58,664 nucleotides of DNA from Phaeodactylibacter xiamenensis (GCF_000759025.1 NZ_JPOS01000101.1:1-58664), one strand, 5' to 3'; shown: positions 16,893-26,916, numbered from the stretch's first letter. Made by a program: numbers and translations. Notes: generated from the sequence alone by a model not told the origin.

Positions 16893-19694
16893 ATGTTTTA
16901 TCGACTCTTTCCGCTCCGTGTTTTGCTTTTCCTGTTGTTTTTGATAACAATTTCCTCCACTCTGCTTGCCACTCATAACCGGGCCGGTGAGATCAGAGTA
17001 GAACTTGTGGATACTACCTGCACCAGCGATAACAGTCTAACGGTCCGGGCTACGGTGATCACCTATACCAAAGCCAGCAGTATTTCTGTTGACCGGGACA
17101 CGCTCACTATCTGCTGGGGAGATGGCACCTGCGAACGGGTGGGTCGTGCCAATGGCCTTGGTACCCCACCACAAGGGGTCATTCTCGAAAATGATACCAA
17201 GCGCAACCTTTACATCGCCACACACACTTATTCGGCAAGGGCAACCTATACCATCTCCATGACCGACCCCAATCGGAATGCTGGCATCCTGAATGTCAAC
17301 GCCCCCTTCTCCGAACAGGTCCCTTTTCATATACAGACAGAATATACCTTTCTCAACCCTCAGGTACAGGGCTGCAATAACTCGCCTATACTCCTGCAGC
17401 CCCCAATTGACATTGGCTGCGTAGGTCAGGTATTCACCCATAACCCCAATGCCTTCGATGCAGACAATGACAGCCTGAGTTATGAGTTTATCACCCCTAT
17501 GCAAGAAGTCGACTTCTCGGCACCCAATTATCAGGAGGTGATGGAAATCGAACCGGGAATAGACAACCAAATTACTATTGACTCATTAACTGGCGATATC
17601 GTATGGAATGCCCCGCAGAAGGCAGGCGAGTACAACATCGCCATTCTCATCCGCGAATACCGCAATGGGCAGCAGATCGGCTCTATCGTCCGGGATATGC
17701 AGATACTCGTAGAAGAATGCGAAAACCTGCCTCCTGTCGTGGAGGTCCCCTTCGATGAAGTCTGCGTCATCGCCGGCAATGTCCTCGAATTTGATGTGCG
17801 GGCTACCGCACCGCTCTCCGAAGACGAACAGCTGGTCCGCCTGACCGCGCTTGGAGGCCCATTCGAAGTCACCTACGGGCCTGCGACCTTCACGCCCAAC
17901 ACAGAAACCTTTGAAGAAGACCCCGTTGTCAAGACCTTCCGCTGGGATGTCCCCTGCGAAGCCATCAGCGCCCAATTTTACCAGGTCGTCTTCAAAGCTA
18001 CTGATAATGGCTTCGGCGACACCACCGGGCTGGCTACCCTCAAAACCGTGCGCATAAAAGTGGTGGGGCCGCCGCCCGAGGATGTGCAGGCCGAGCCGCA
18101 GTCCAACGAGGTCAATGTCTCCTGGCAGATGCCCTACGCCTGCGAGGATACCGAAAATAACTACTTCCGCGGCTTCACCGTATGGAGGCGGGAAGGCAGC
18201 GCCAACTTTGTGCGCGACACCTGCACCCCCGGCCTGGACGGCAGCGGGTATACCAAACTTTTTAATGTGCCCATCATGGACACAGAAGACGGAAGGTATA
18301 TCTACACCGATACCGATGTGGAGCGGGGGCGGACCTATTGCTACCGCATCCTGGCCGAGTTCGCGCTCACTACTCCGACTGGCAGCACTACCTACAACCC
18401 CGTGGAAAGCCTCGCCTCGGATTCCATCTGTGTGCAGCTCAACCGGGATATCCCATTGATTACCAATGTGAGCGTGCTCACGACCGATACAGGTGGCGGA
18501 GAAATGGAGGTCTGCTGGTCCAAGCCCGTAGCGGAAGATTTGGACACCTTGCTTAACCCCGGACCGTACGTTTATGAAGTCCTTCGAGCCGAGGGGCAGA
18601 ACCCGCCTGAGGAGGCTTTCCAGCCGATTGGGATCACCTTCAGCAGCCCGACTTTCGCCGGGGCCAATGACACTTGCTTTGTCGATACTGGCCTTAATAC
18701 CGCTGAGCAATCCTACAGCTATATCGTCGCTTTCTACGTCAATAACGAGAGCGAGCCGCTTGGCCTGACCAACCCTGCGTCCTCCGTATTCCTGAGCATT
18801 GAGCCAACGGACAACACCAACATCCTGTCCTGGTCAGAAAATGTGCCCTGGAACAACTTTGAATACACCATTTTCAGGGAAAACGACAGCGGGGACTATG
18901 ATTCCCTGGCCACCGTAACGGAGCCCCCCTACCGGGACGAAGGCCTCATCAACGGCACCGAATATTGCTACTACGTCCGCTCGGCCGGCACCTACGACAT
19001 AGAGGGCATCCCCGGTCCACTGCTGAACAACTCCCAACGCAATTGCAGTATCCCCATCGATAATATCGCCCCCTGCCCTCCTACCCTCGAGGTGACAAAT
19101 GGCTGTGACACCCAGACCGACTGCTCGGATGAAGAAGCCCTTGCCAATACGCTGGATTGGGTCAACCCGATGGATATTTGCGAGGAAACTGACGATGTGG
19201 TTGGCTACCGGATTTACTATGCCCCATTCGAAGGCAGTGACTTCGAGTTTATCGCTTCCATTGACGATTCCAGGCTCACCGTTTATGACCATAAGCCAGA
19301 AATAGGCATTGCAGGCTGCTACGCCGTCACTGCGGTGGACACCTTTGCCAACGAAAGTGAATTCAGCAACATCATTTGCGTCGACAACTGCCCGTTCTAC
19401 CAGCTCCCGAACGCCTTTACGCCCAACGGGGACGGCCAAAATGACATCTTTCGCCCTTACCCCTACTGCTTCATTGACCGTGTGGAATTCACCGTGTTCA
19501 ACCGCTGGGGGCAGGTCGTATTCACTACCAACGACCCTGACCTCAACTGGGACGGCACTAATCTGCAGGGGCAGGCTTTGGAGGACGGCACTTACTTCTA
19601 CAATTGCCGTTACTTCGAGCGGCGGGTTACCGGCATTCAGCCCGGCCCTGTAATCCTGAAGGGCTATATTGAGCTGATTAGGAACAGCCGTTAA
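16893..19694 (+). CDS. Type IX-secreted multidomain protein with CHU_C sorting domain, copy 2
   Basis: A tandem paralogue of the preceding gene at a constant offset of 3,316 bp. The start at 16893 aligns exactly with copy 1 (both read CCTACGCCTATG) and gives the same 933 residues; an upstream in-frame ATG at 16821 falls in the conserved regulatory element. The first roughly 260 residues differ at many positions (for example DTTCTSDNS against DGDCTGPNG). From about residue 245 onward the copies are almost identical, including the C-terminal CHU_C sorting domain. It should be exported by the type IX secretion system; the function is unknown. Confidence 0.85.
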   Translation: MFYRLFPLRVLLFLLFLITISSTLLATHNRAGEIRVELVDTTCTSDNSLTVRATVITYTKASSISVDRDTLTICWGDGTCERVGRANGLGTPPQGVILENDTKRNLYIATHTYSARATYTISMTDPNRNAGILNVNAPFSEQVPFHIQTEYTFLNPQVQGCNNSPILLQPPIDIGCVGQVFTHNPNAFDADNDSLSYEFITPMQEVDFSAPNYQEVMEIEPGIDNQITIDSLTGDIVWNAPQKAGEYNIAILIREYRNGQQIGSIVRDMQILVEECENLPPVVEVPFDEVCVIAGNVLEFDVRATAPLSEDEQLVRLTALGGPFEVTYGPATFTPNTETFEEDPVVKTFRWDVPCEAISAQFYQVVFKATDNGFGDTTGLATLKTVRIKVVGPPPEDVQAEPQSNEVNVSWQMPYACEDTENNYFRGFTVWRREGSANFVRDTCTPGLDGSGYTKLFNVPIMDTEDGRYIYTDTDVERGRTYCYRILAEFALTTPTGSTTYNPVESLASDSICVQLNRDIPLITNVSVLTTDTGGGEMEVCWSKPVAEDLDTLLNPGPYVYEVLRAEGQNPPEEAFQPIGITFSSPTFAGANDTCFVDTGLNTAEQSYSYIVAFYVNNESEPLGLTNPASSVFLSIEPTDNTNILSWSENVPWNNFEYTIFRENDSGDYDSLATVTEPPYRDEGLINGTEYCYYVRSAGTYDIEGIPGPLLNNSQRNCSIPIDNIAPCPPTLEVTNGCDTQTDCSDEEALANTLDWVNPMDICEETDDVVGYRIYYAPFEGSDFEFIASIDDSRLTVYDHKPEIGIAGCYAVTAVDTFANESEFSNIICVDNCPFYQLPNAFTPNGDGQNDIFRPYPYCFIDRVEFTVFNRWGQVVFTTNDPDLNWDGTNLQGQALEDGTYFYNCRYFERRVTGIQPGPVILKGYIELIRNSR

Positions 19695-19703
19695 TTTCAA
19701 AAC

Positions 19704-19747
19704 AAAAGCCCCGGGAAACCAATCAGGCAGCCCGGGGCTTTTTCTTT
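19704..19747. terminator. Bidirectional terminator between convergent genes
   Basis: The stem AAGCCCCGGG/CCCGGGGCTT has A and T runs on both sides. It serves the plus-strand type IX gene and the minus-strand TPR gene. Confidence 0.85.
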
Positions 19748-19766
19748 CACAGCAACCAGCCTGTTA

Positions 19767-20579
19767 TTAGCCGCCCAGCTGGCCGATTTCGTATTTCGCA
19801 CGCTCAACGTACTTACTGTCTGTGATCATCTTATACGCTTCAATAGAGCCAGCTGTATCACCTTTAGACTTTAGGATTTCCGCCTTCTGCATCAGGTACT
19901 TGTCTGCGCCATCAGCTGCCAGCTCAATGGCTTTTTCGGCATGCATGAGCGCATCATCCTTGCTGCCATCGCTTAGCAATGCGTCGCTAAGGTAGTAATG
20001 GACATCAGCACTTTCCCCGCCTTCGAGATAAGCTGCGGCCATATCCTTGACCAGAGCCCAGTCTTTGTACCCCCAGGCAACAGCAACCATATTCTCGGCT
20101 TTACTGTTCATTTGCTCAGCCTTGTCGGCCTTGCCCGCCTTTTCGCAAGCCACACCAGCCGTTTGGTAAGCTCCAACAGCCTTGGCCATCATATCCATAC
20201 CTTCAAGCGCTTGTGCCTTACCGATATAATTAGCATAGAAACCAGGGTTATAATCTAGGCCCTGCTGATAAGCCTCCAGCGCTTTTTCATGGTCATCAGC
20301 CTTACGTGCATTAGTACCTACGTAATAAGCTGCAATGGCACCATTTTTCTTGGCCAGTTGCATAACCTTGATATCAGTCTCGGAGGAAGAATCTGCTGTT
20401 TCCAGGGCCTGGCCCATTAGCTCAAAGGCTGCATCATACTCTTTCGCTTTCAGCTTAGCAAGGCCATCGTTGTAGAGGCTGGCAGCCGAAGCCGTTTGTT
20501 CTTCTTCTTGTGCATTAAGCGTATTGGTAAACAGTCCAAAAATTGCAAAAACACCCGCTAAAATGATTGTTCTTTTCAC
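19767..20579 (-). CDS. Periplasmic tetratricopeptide-repeat protein
   Basis: About 270 residues with a signal peptide (KRTIILAGVFAIFGLFTNTL) and several TPR units, for example NDGLAKLKAKEYDAAFELMG and HEKALEAYQQGLDYNPGFY. TPR arrays act as protein-protein scaffolds. The chosen start is the GTG at 20579, which gives the standard Met-Lys-Arg signal; an in-frame GTG at 20591 adds four residues. An AACAAA...TTTGTT inverted repeat (20584-20599) lies just upstream. It stands alone; partners are unknown. Confidence 0.75.
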   Translation of the reverse strand: MKRTIILAGVFAIFGLFTNTLNAQEEEQTASAASLYNDGLAKLKAKEYDAAFELMGQALETADSSSETDIKVMQLAKKNGAIAAYYVGTNARKADDHEKALEAYQQGLDYNPGFYANYIGKAQALEGMDMMAKAVGAYQTAGVACEKAGKADKAEQMNSKAENMVAVAWGYKDWALVKDMAAAYLEGGESADVHYYLSDALLSDGSKDDALMHAEKAIELAADGADKYLMQKAEILKSKGDTAGSIEAYKMITDSKYVERAKYEIGQLGG

Positions 20580-20733
20580 GATAACAAACACGTTTTGTTA
20601 GTTTAAAAATATATACAATGATATCGACTTCGACACTTATTTGCCTTTGAGACGCCTAAATGCCGAATTTGTAACGTCGAATGCTGGTTTTGGGTTTAGA
20701 AACTGCGCCGTTAAGCCCGTTTGTCCCCAATTA

Positions 20734-21492
20734 TCATCGGCGGTCAAACCAAAAGGTAGCCAGTATAGCAAAAATGCCAAAATAGAGCAGGGACGATACA
20801 CTGCCCCACCAAAAGACTGGCATTTCACGGGGCTGATACCAAAGCAGCCCTACCATAGAGACAATAAAGACCACCGTCGCTGTCAGATTGCCCGCCCGCC
20901 AGCGTTTTGTCCGGCTTGGATAGGCAAACTTCACCGGTACAAACTGTAGCACCGCCAGTATTATTATAAACAAAAGGTTAATGGTACTTTCCCACTCAAA
21001 TACGAAAAGCAGATAGAAAGCCACCATATTCCACATCACCGGAAAACCAATGAAGTAGTAATCCTCCGAAATCATGCCCGACTTTCCATAATAGACGGCC
21101 GAAGTGACCAAGATGAGAAAAGCGGCCCACAAATCATAGGGGGAGGCGATAATTCCCGCCTGATAGATGAGAAATGCCGGGATTATGGCGTAACCGGCAA
21201 AGTCGATCACAAAGTCTATGCTCTTGCCGCTCATTTCCGGCAGCACTTCAGTGACTTTGAAGCGCCGGGCCAGTGTACCGTCCACTCCATCGATAACCTG
21301 AGCAGCCAGCAACCACCACATGGCTTTGGTATAGTTGTGCTGTGTACCTTCAACCATTGCCATAAACACGGTGATGATGCCACTTGCGGTAAAGAGGTGG
21401 ACGGCCCAAGCCTGAGCTCGTTGACAAGTGGTGTACGGCTTCCCCATAGATTGATCTTGCTGCAGCGCTAAAATATGAGTAATTTTCGGCAT
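20734..21492 (-). CDS. pcs: Phosphatidylcholine synthase (CDP-diacylglycerol-choline O-phosphatidyltransferase)
   Basis: A 252-residue integral membrane enzyme that condenses CDP-diacylglycerol with choline to give phosphatidylcholine and CMP. The CDP-alcohol phosphotransferase motif is complete: D68, D71-G72, A75-R76, G89, D93 and D97. The spacing of 12 between AR and G, the AWAVHLFTASG N-terminal motif and the QFVPVKFAYPSRTKRWR C-terminal motif are specific to Pcs rather than to PgsA or PssA. About eight membrane segments are present. The start could also be Met16 (21447). It is divergent from a choline-transporter-like gene only 17 bp away, which strongly supports the assignment. Confidence 0.88.
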   Translation of the reverse strand: MPKITHILALQQDQSMGKPYTTCQRAQAWAVHLFTASGIITVFMAMVEGTQHNYTKAMWWLLAAQVIDGVDGTLARRFKVTEVLPEMSGKSIDFVIDFAGYAIIPAFLIYQAGIIASPYDLWAAFLILVTSAVYYGKSGMISEDYYFIGFPVMWNMVAFYLLFVFEWESTINLLFIIILAVLQFVPVKFAYPSRTKRWRAGNLTATVVFIVSMVGLLWYQPREMPVFWWGSVSSLLYFGIFAILATFWFDRR

Positions 21493-21509
21493 TTCAGAAT
21501 AACCAGCCT

Positions 21510-23099
21510 ATGCCCTTACAGACTTGGCGTTTACTCCGTCCCTCCATCGTTCTATTAGTCATTCTTGGACTGGGCGGAGCCTATCTCCACTTTTTCACAG
21601 AGCAGCCACTAAGCTGGCCGGCTTACCTGGCCATGATGTTTTTTTACGCGCTCATTTTCGGTGTAGGTGCCTATGCCGCAAGCCTGAGACAGGGCAATGA
21701 TAGTGAAAGCCTGATGCTGGCCGGGCGGCAACTGCCCCTTTTTCTGGCTATTTTCACCATGAGTGCGACCTGGGTTGGAGGAGGCTACATCAACGGTACC
21801 GCAGAGTATACGGCCAGTGCCGGGCTAGTGTGGGTACAGGCGCCCTGGGGCTATGCGCTTAGCTTGGTTGTCGGTGGCCTGTTTTTCGCCCGCCGCATGC
21901 GCACCTACCGCTTTCACACCCTTTTGGACCCGCTTGAACAACGGTTTGGAAAACGGACCACAGCCCTGCTGTTCCTTCCCGCCCTGTCTGGAGAGCTTTT
22001 CTGGACCGCTGCTATTCTGACAGCCTTAGGCACAACCTTCGGCGCTATTGCAGGGCTGGACACCCCAACTGCAATAATGGTTTCCGCCATCATCACCATC
22101 GCCTACACGGCTCTGGGCGGGCTATGGGCAGTGGCCCTCACTGATGTTATTCAGCTTCTTTTGCTCTTTGGTGGATTGTGGCTGGTCACGCCCTACGCAC
22201 TAGAACAGACTGGCGGATGGACGGCAGCTTGGGCAGATTACCAGCAGGCTTACGGTGCTGCCGCGAGCCTACTGCCTAGCCGCGAAGCACTTGGGGCTTA
22301 CTACTGGAATTGGTGGGATTATGCTTTGCTGCTCATTTTTGGCGGTATACCCTGGCAGGTCTACTTTCAACGGGTGCTCTCTTCTAAAGATGCAGATACT
22401 GCTGTCCGGCTGTCCCTGATTGCAGGAGTGGTTTGCCTATTGGCTGCGGTGCCTGCCGTCATGATTGGTATTGCTGCCCATGCGGCTGACTGGACTGCCT
22501 TGGGTTTGCCGCCCCCGCCTGACGCGGCCTCCACCCTGCCGTGGGTAGTCCGGTACCTTACCCCCTCGTGGGTAGGAATCATTGGGCTGGGCGCCATCGC
22601 GGCAGCTGTTATGTCCTCGGCCGATTCGTCTATCCTCTCAGCTTCTTCAATGGCAAGTTGGAATGTTTTCCGGCCCTTGGTACAGCCCGAAGCCTCATCA
22701 GCCAGGCTTGGTAAGGTCGTACAACGTATGATTTGGATCATTGGCGTGGCTGCCACCTTGATTGCCCTGAATATCCAGAGTGTTTATGAGTTGTGGTTCC
22801 TATGCAGCGACTTTGTGTATTGCTTGCTGTTCCCGGCCCTGGTCTGCGCGTTATTCGACCCCAAAGCCAATTCAACCGGGGCTGTTGCCGGATTATTGGT
22901 TGCAGCTTTTCTGAGATTTGGAGGGGGGGATGCCACCCTCGGCATACCCTTGCTGCTCCCTTACCCAATGGTGGAGGATGGGGTGTCGCTATTCCCTTTC
23001 CGCACTACAGCGATGCTGTCCGGATTACTCACTATCGTAATCGTATCAAGGCTAACCCTGCGGTGGTACCCTCCTAAGCAATTGAAAAAAATCGACTGA
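21510..23099 (+). CDS. Sodium:choline symporter, CHT1/SLC5A7-like
   Basis: A 529-residue sodium:solute symporter with about 13 membrane segments. Several blocks match the high-affinity choline transporter CHT1 of animals, as I remember it: TATWVGGGYINGTAE-like (SATWVGGGYINGTAEY, near residue 86), PALSGELFWTAAILTALG, GGIPWQVYFQRVLSS (near 278) and SAAVMSSADSSILSASSM-like (near 365). It is divergently adjacent to phosphatidylcholine synthase, so choline is the likely substrate and lipid synthesis its likely fate. The 17-bp intergenic gap means each promoter lies within the neighbouring gene or the gap. Confidence 0.85.
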   Translation: MPLQTWRLLRPSIVLLVILGLGGAYLHFFTEQPLSWPAYLAMMFFYALIFGVGAYAASLRQGNDSESLMLAGRQLPLFLAIFTMSATWVGGGYINGTAEYTASAGLVWVQAPWGYALSLVVGGLFFARRMRTYRFHTLLDPLEQRFGKRTTALLFLPALSGELFWTAAILTALGTTFGAIAGLDTPTAIMVSAIITIAYTALGGLWAVALTDVIQLLLLFGGLWLVTPYALEQTGGWTAAWADYQQAYGAAASLLPSREALGAYYWNWWDYALLLIFGGIPWQVYFQRVLSSKDADTAVRLSLIAGVVCLLAAVPAVMIGIAAHAADWTALGLPPPPDAASTLPWVVRYLTPSWVGIIGLGAIAAAVMSSADSSILSASSMASWNVFRPLVQPEASSARLGKVVQRMIWIIGVAATLIALNIQSVYELWFLCSDFVYCLLFPALVCALFDPKANSTGAVAGLLVAAFLRFGGGDATLGIPLLLPYPMVEDGVSLFPFRTTAMLSGLLTIVIVSRLTLRWYPPKQLKKID

Positions 23100-23106
23100 T
23101 GCGGGT

Positions 23107-23655
23107 TTACCAAACCGGGCGGTGCTCCCCGAATGCAGGCTGCACTTTATCCTTTTCAGACAGGATAACCTCGTTGAGGTCAAACTCCCAGTCAATTCCC
23201 AGTTCGGCATCGTTGAATAGGATTCCTCCTTCGTGCGCTTTAGAATAGAAATTGTCGCATTTGTAAAAGAACTCCGCCGTGGGGCTTAGCACAAGATATC
23301 CATGCGCAAAGCCACGAGGTACGAAAAGCTGCCTTTTGTTTTCGGCACTTAGCCGAAGGCTGAACCACTTGCCGTAGGTTGCTGACCCGGGGCGGATGTC
23401 CACCACCATATCCAAGACCTCCCCTTCGAGTACACGGACCAGTTTGGCCTGAGCCATATCTCCGACCTGATAATGCAAACCCCGCAGCACGCCTCGGGTT
23501 GAGCGTGCCTGATTGTCCTGAACGAAGGGCACCGTAATACCTGCCTCCTCAAATCTTTGCTGGTTGAAAGCTTCGTAAAAATAACCCCGGTCATCTTTCC
23601 AAACCTGAGGCTCAAATATCTTCAACCCCTCAACGGGCGTATCCAGAAATGGCAT
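23107..23655 (-). CDS. rfbC: dTDP-4-dehydrorhamnose 3,5-epimerase
   Basis: A 182-residue cupin-fold enzyme that converts dTDP-4-keto-6-deoxyglucose to the 4-keto-rhamnose form during dTDP-L-rhamnose synthesis. The catalytic histidine lies in RGLHYQ (near 62), with KLVRVLEGEVLDMVVDIRPGS, PRGFAHGYLVLS and YKCDNFYSKAHEGG (catalytic tyrosine) all intact. Length is typical. The other rhamnose genes (rfbA, B, D) are not in the window. It ends 8 bp from the convergent symporter gene and lies 69 bp after der. Confidence 0.93.
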   Translation of the reverse strand: MPFLDTPVEGLKIFEPQVWKDDRGYFYEAFNQQRFEEAGITVPFVQDNQARSTRGVLRGLHYQVGDMAQAKLVRVLEGEVLDMVVDIRPGSATYGKWFSLRLSAENKRQLFVPRGFAHGYLVLSPTAEFFYKCDNFYSKAHEGGILFNDAELGIDWEFDLNEVILSEKDKVQPAFGEHRPVW

Positions 23656-23724
23656 ATTAGTTTGACTTTACGCCTGCAATATAGCTGCTGCTTGCGGGTT
23701 TTCCCAAAGCACAGCGGTAAATCA

Positions 23725-25029
23725 CTATTTTTTTCGGAAAAACACACCAATGGGCACGCCTGAGAAATTAAACTTTTTGCGAAGCTGATTTTCCAGATAG
23801 TGCCGGTAGTTATCTTTCACATGTTTGGGGTTGTTGCAGAAAAAGGCAAATGCCGGGTAGTAGGTCGGCAACTGCGTAACATATTTGATTTTGACAAAAC
23901 GCCCCCGGTGAGAGGGTGGCGGATACCGCTCAATGGCTTCCAGCATGACTTCATTTAGTGTGGACGTTTTGATCTTCCGGCTCCGGTTCTCGTAAACCTC
24001 CAGACCAGTCTCCACAGCCTGAAATATCCGCTGCTTGTCTGCAACAGAAATGAACAGAATAGGCACATCCGAAAACGGCGCAATCCGGTTGCGAAGCTCT
24101 TTCTCATAGTCCCGAGCCGTATTGGTTTCCTTTTCCAGCAGGTCCCACTTATTCACCAGTATGACAATGCCTTTATTCCGGCGCTGTGCCAGCCGGAAGA
24201 TGCTCATATCCTGTGTCTCCATCCCCGTTTGCGCATCGATCATCAGCAAGCAGACATCGGCTTCCTCAATGGCTTTGATGGCACGCATCACAGAATAGAA
24301 CTCCAGATCTTCGTGCACTCTTGACTTTTTCCGTATGCCGGCGGTGTCTATGAGCAGAAACTCTTTATCGAACTTAGCGTACGTAGAGTGAATAGAGTCA
24401 CGGGTAGTCCCGGCAATATCAGTGACAATATTACGATCTTCTCCCAAAAGCGCATTTGTTAAAGAAGACTTCCCCACATTAGGCTGCCCCACGATAGCGA
24501 AGCGCGGCAGCTGGCTAGGCTCCTCTTCTTTTTCTTCAATGTGCTCCACTACGGCATCCAGCAGGTCACCCGAGCCGCTACCTGTCAAAGAAGAAAGGAA
24601 GTAGGTATTCTCGAAGCCCAGGCTCCAGAATTCGTTCGCCTCCATCATGCGATTGTGGTTGTCTACCTTATTGACGGCTAGATAAACCGGCTTTTCAGTA
24701 CGGCGCAGCATACTAGCTACCTCTTCGTCAAGGTCTGTAATGCCCGTGGTCACATCGACCATAAAGACAATCACCCTCGCTTCCTCGATAGCAATCTGTA
24801 CCTGAGAGCGGATGGCCGCCTCAAAAATGTCTTCGGAATGCTTCACGAAACCACCCGTATCGACCACCGTGAAGGTCTTCCCATTCCAGTAGCTGGTGCC
24901 GTATTGCCGATCGCGCGTAACGCCACTGATGTCATCAATAATGGCCTGCCGCTCTCCGATCAACCGGTTGTATAGCGTCGATTTGCCTACGTTGGGCCGG
25001 CCGACAACCGCTACAATATTATTACTCAT
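23725..25029 (-). CDS. der: Ribosome assembly GTPase Der (EngA)
   Basis: A 434-residue protein with two tandem GTPase domains and a KH-like C-terminal domain, needed for 50S ribosomal subunit maturation. The first G domain has GRPNVGKST (9-17), DTGG and NKVD. The second has GQPNVGKSS (near 178), DTAGI and NKWD. The C-terminal domain includes PPPSHRGRFVKIKY and ends basic. All motifs are intact and the length is normal. Confidence 0.96.
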   Translation of the reverse strand: MSNNIVAVVGRPNVGKSTLYNRLIGERQAIIDDISGVTRDRQYGTSYWNGKTFTVVDTGGFVKHSEDIFEAAIRSQVQIAIEEARVIVFMVDVTTGITDLDEEVASMLRRTEKPVYLAVNKVDNHNRMMEANEFWSLGFENTYFLSSLTGSGSGDLLDAVVEHIEEKEEEPSQLPRFAIVGQPNVGKSSLTNALLGEDRNIVTDIAGTTRDSIHSTYAKFDKEFLLIDTAGIRKKSRVHEDLEFYSVMRAIKAIEEADVCLLMIDAQTGMETQDMSIFRLAQRRNKGIVILVNKWDLLEKETNTARDYEKELRNRIAPFSDVPILFISVADKQRIFQAVETGLEVYENRSRKIKTSTLNEVMLEAIERYPPPSHRGRFVKIKYVTQLPTYYPAFAFFCNNPKHVKDNYRHYLENQLRKKFNFSGVPIGVFFRKK

Positions 25030-25057
25030 TGCTTTGTATTCAAATTTTTACAGCCCA

Positions 25058-25065
25058 CAAAGATA
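25058..25065 (-). promoter_or_regulatory. -7 promoter element for der
   Basis: Minus-strand TATCTTTG fits TAnnTTTG, 29 bp before the der start codon. No clear -33 element is seen. Confidence 0.45.
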
Positions 25066-25223
25066 CGGGTTAATCTGAGAACTTGGCTGCATGGCTTGTA
25101 CATCTGTACAGAAGTTGTGGCTTCTGCCTGCCCAAAATGTTAAAATTCAACTTTTTTCACGATCCAATTATGGAATTTGACCATCCACGCGACAAATAAG
25201 TATAAAACAACCCTAAAAAAACC

Positions 25224-25733
25224 ATGTACACCCTAACAATTGTGAAGGCAATCAGTATTGCCCTGCTTTCCGCATGCCCTATGGCACAGCCCGGATTAAG
25301 CGCAACGTCTACGGATTTATTTGGCACGCACCAGCTGAATACCGCCTACGGGCTGATGAACATTCAGGTGGGGGTAGCGCTTGAGCAACAGGCCTCAGCG
25401 CTAGCCATCGGGCCACAAACGATATTCGTAAAGAACGCCCCTCTGATCCGGGTCCTGGAACTGATGGAGCGGCCGATCGCGCCCTGCCCGCTTACAGCCT
25501 ATAACTTTGGGCCCCCACCTTCGATGGATGATTTTCCTGAACGAAAGGGCATCACTGCGCAAACGCTGCTGGCAGAGCGTATCCATTTCAAAATTTCCTG
25601 CAGCGATTGCCAGTTGGAAGACTTACAGGAAGTGGCTTTTGACTTTTTTCAATCTAAGTTGCCCAAAGAACCTGAGTCACAAGACCATCCGCAGCTGCTC
25701 AGTCAAACCGGGGCAACTCAGACCAACCGCTGA
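25224..25733 (+). CDS. Hypothetical exported protein
   Basis: A 169-residue ORF starting in an A-rich leader (AAAAAAACCATG). The N-terminus looks like a signal peptide ([19 protein letters not shown]), perhaps a lipoprotein with Cys18. A CSDC pair lies near residue 130. No family was recognised. Its 3' end overlaps the convergent amidohydrolase gene by 16 bp. Expression is uncertain. Confidence 0.5.
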   Translation: MYTLTIVKAISIALLSACPMAQPGLSATSTDLFGTHQLNTAYGLMNIQVGVALEQQASALAIGPQTIFVKNAPLIRVLELMERPIAPCPLTAYNFGPPPSMDDFPERKGITAQTLLAERIHFKISCSDCQLEDLQEVAFDFFQSKLPKEPESQDHPQLLSQTGATQTNR

Positions 25734-26896
25734 ACCTGAGTAGAAGCCTCAAGTTTCAGGCTTTCATCTATGCTCAGCAAATTGAGCCCGGGTGCCTTGC
25801 CCGGCTCAATACTGCCCAGTTCTGCTTCGTACCCTAAAGCTTCAGCCCCGTTGAGCGTTGCCCACTGTAGCAGAGTCTCGAAGGGCACATAGGATTGATA
25901 TTTAGCAATGGTCTTCATTTCCTCAAGGACCGAAAGCTGCCAGTTGGAGGTCAGGCTATCCGTACCGATGGTCATGCGCGCACCGTTGTCCATGAAGGCT
26001 TTATAGTTGGGCAAGCGGTTCTCAATATAGAGGTTGGCGTTGGCACAGGTCGCCCAGTATACGTTGTCGCTCCATTCCTGCGCCGCCTGAATATCCGCTG
26101 CCGTAGTCATCGTATTGTGCACAAAAAGCGTACGGCAGGCCGGGTTCATATGCTGCATCGCATAGTAGATGGATGGCCGCCCGGTAGGCTTCAGCTGCTC
26201 GACTGAAAAGCCAAAGGCATTGTAAAAATCCACGAAGCCTCCTTCCTTGGACAGGAAAAACTGGTTCTCGTGCACCGTTTCCTGATTGTGTATGCTAACG
26301 GTGCTATTTGTATCCGGATTAAGTGCATTGATTTTTTCGAAAAGTGTTGGAGAGACGGTGTAAGGCGCATGGGGCACAGCCGCTTTTTTATTGCCATTGC
26401 CTGCTGCCTGTCCGTCGTAGACCTCTTTGTAGTTCTCAAAGGTTTGCCCGGCCATACTATCCTGCAGGAAGTCAAACATCTCTACGAAAGTATAATACCG
26501 GATCGGGCTTTCGGCTTTGCAGGCCGCAGTATCCGTTTTATTAGAGATATCGCCTACAGCCACTATGCCTTCCTCGCACATTTCCTTATCGGCCCGGTCG
26601 ATAGCGTCGAGTATCTCCTCCATGGGAATATCCCGAAACTTGACCACCTGCTGCAAAAACGGCAACAGCCCCGTCCCGGTATCCACCCGACCTTTCATAT
26701 GAGAAAGCTCAAGGTGGCAGTGGGTATTAATGAAGCCCGGTACAATGACGCCACGATGGACCTCAAGCGTAACCGGGTCATGTGCCTCGCGGGCATCAAT
26801 TGACTGGATAAAACCTTGGTCATCAACGACCACCACGCCTTCTTTTACGGGTGTTCCCACCACAGGAAAAACATAGTCTGCAGTTAGCTTTCGCAT
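25718..26896 (-). CDS. Amidohydrolase, probable aminodeoxyfutalosine deaminase
   Basis: A 392-residue metal-dependent hydrolase of the ATZ/TRZ branch. Metal ligands are seen in NTHCHLELS (H59, H61), [10 protein letters not shown] (near 177), SIHNQET and GTDSLTSN (catalytic Asp, near 314). The [10 protein letters not shown] block and domain order resemble aminodeoxyfutalosine deaminases of Bacteroidota, which act in the futalosine route to menaquinone; this is inference, and other deaminases such as guanine deaminase are possible. It is 20 bp downstream of a DUF1015 gene and probably co-transcribed with it. Confidence 0.72.
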   Translation of the reverse strand: MRKLTADYVFPVVGTPVKEGVVVVDDQGFIQSIDAREAHDPVTLEVHRGVIVPGFINTHCHLELSHMKGRVDTGTGLLPFLQQVVKFRDIPMEEILDAIDRADKEMCEEGIVAVGDISNKTDTAACKAESPIRYYTFVEMFDFLQDSMAGQTFENYKEVYDGQAAGNGNKKAAVPHAPYTVSPTLFEKINALNPDTNSTVSIHNQETVHENQFFLSKEGGFVDFYNAFGFSVEQLKPTGRPSIYYAMQHMNPACRTLFVHNTMTTAADIQAAQEWSDNVYWATCANANLYIENRLPNYKAFMDNGARMTIGTDSLTSNWQLSVLEEMKTIAKYQSYVPFETLLQWATLNGAEALGYEAELGSIEPGKAPGLNLLSIDESLKLEASTQVQRLV

Positions 26897-26916
26897 AGGT
26901 TTATTTTTTCAAAACA

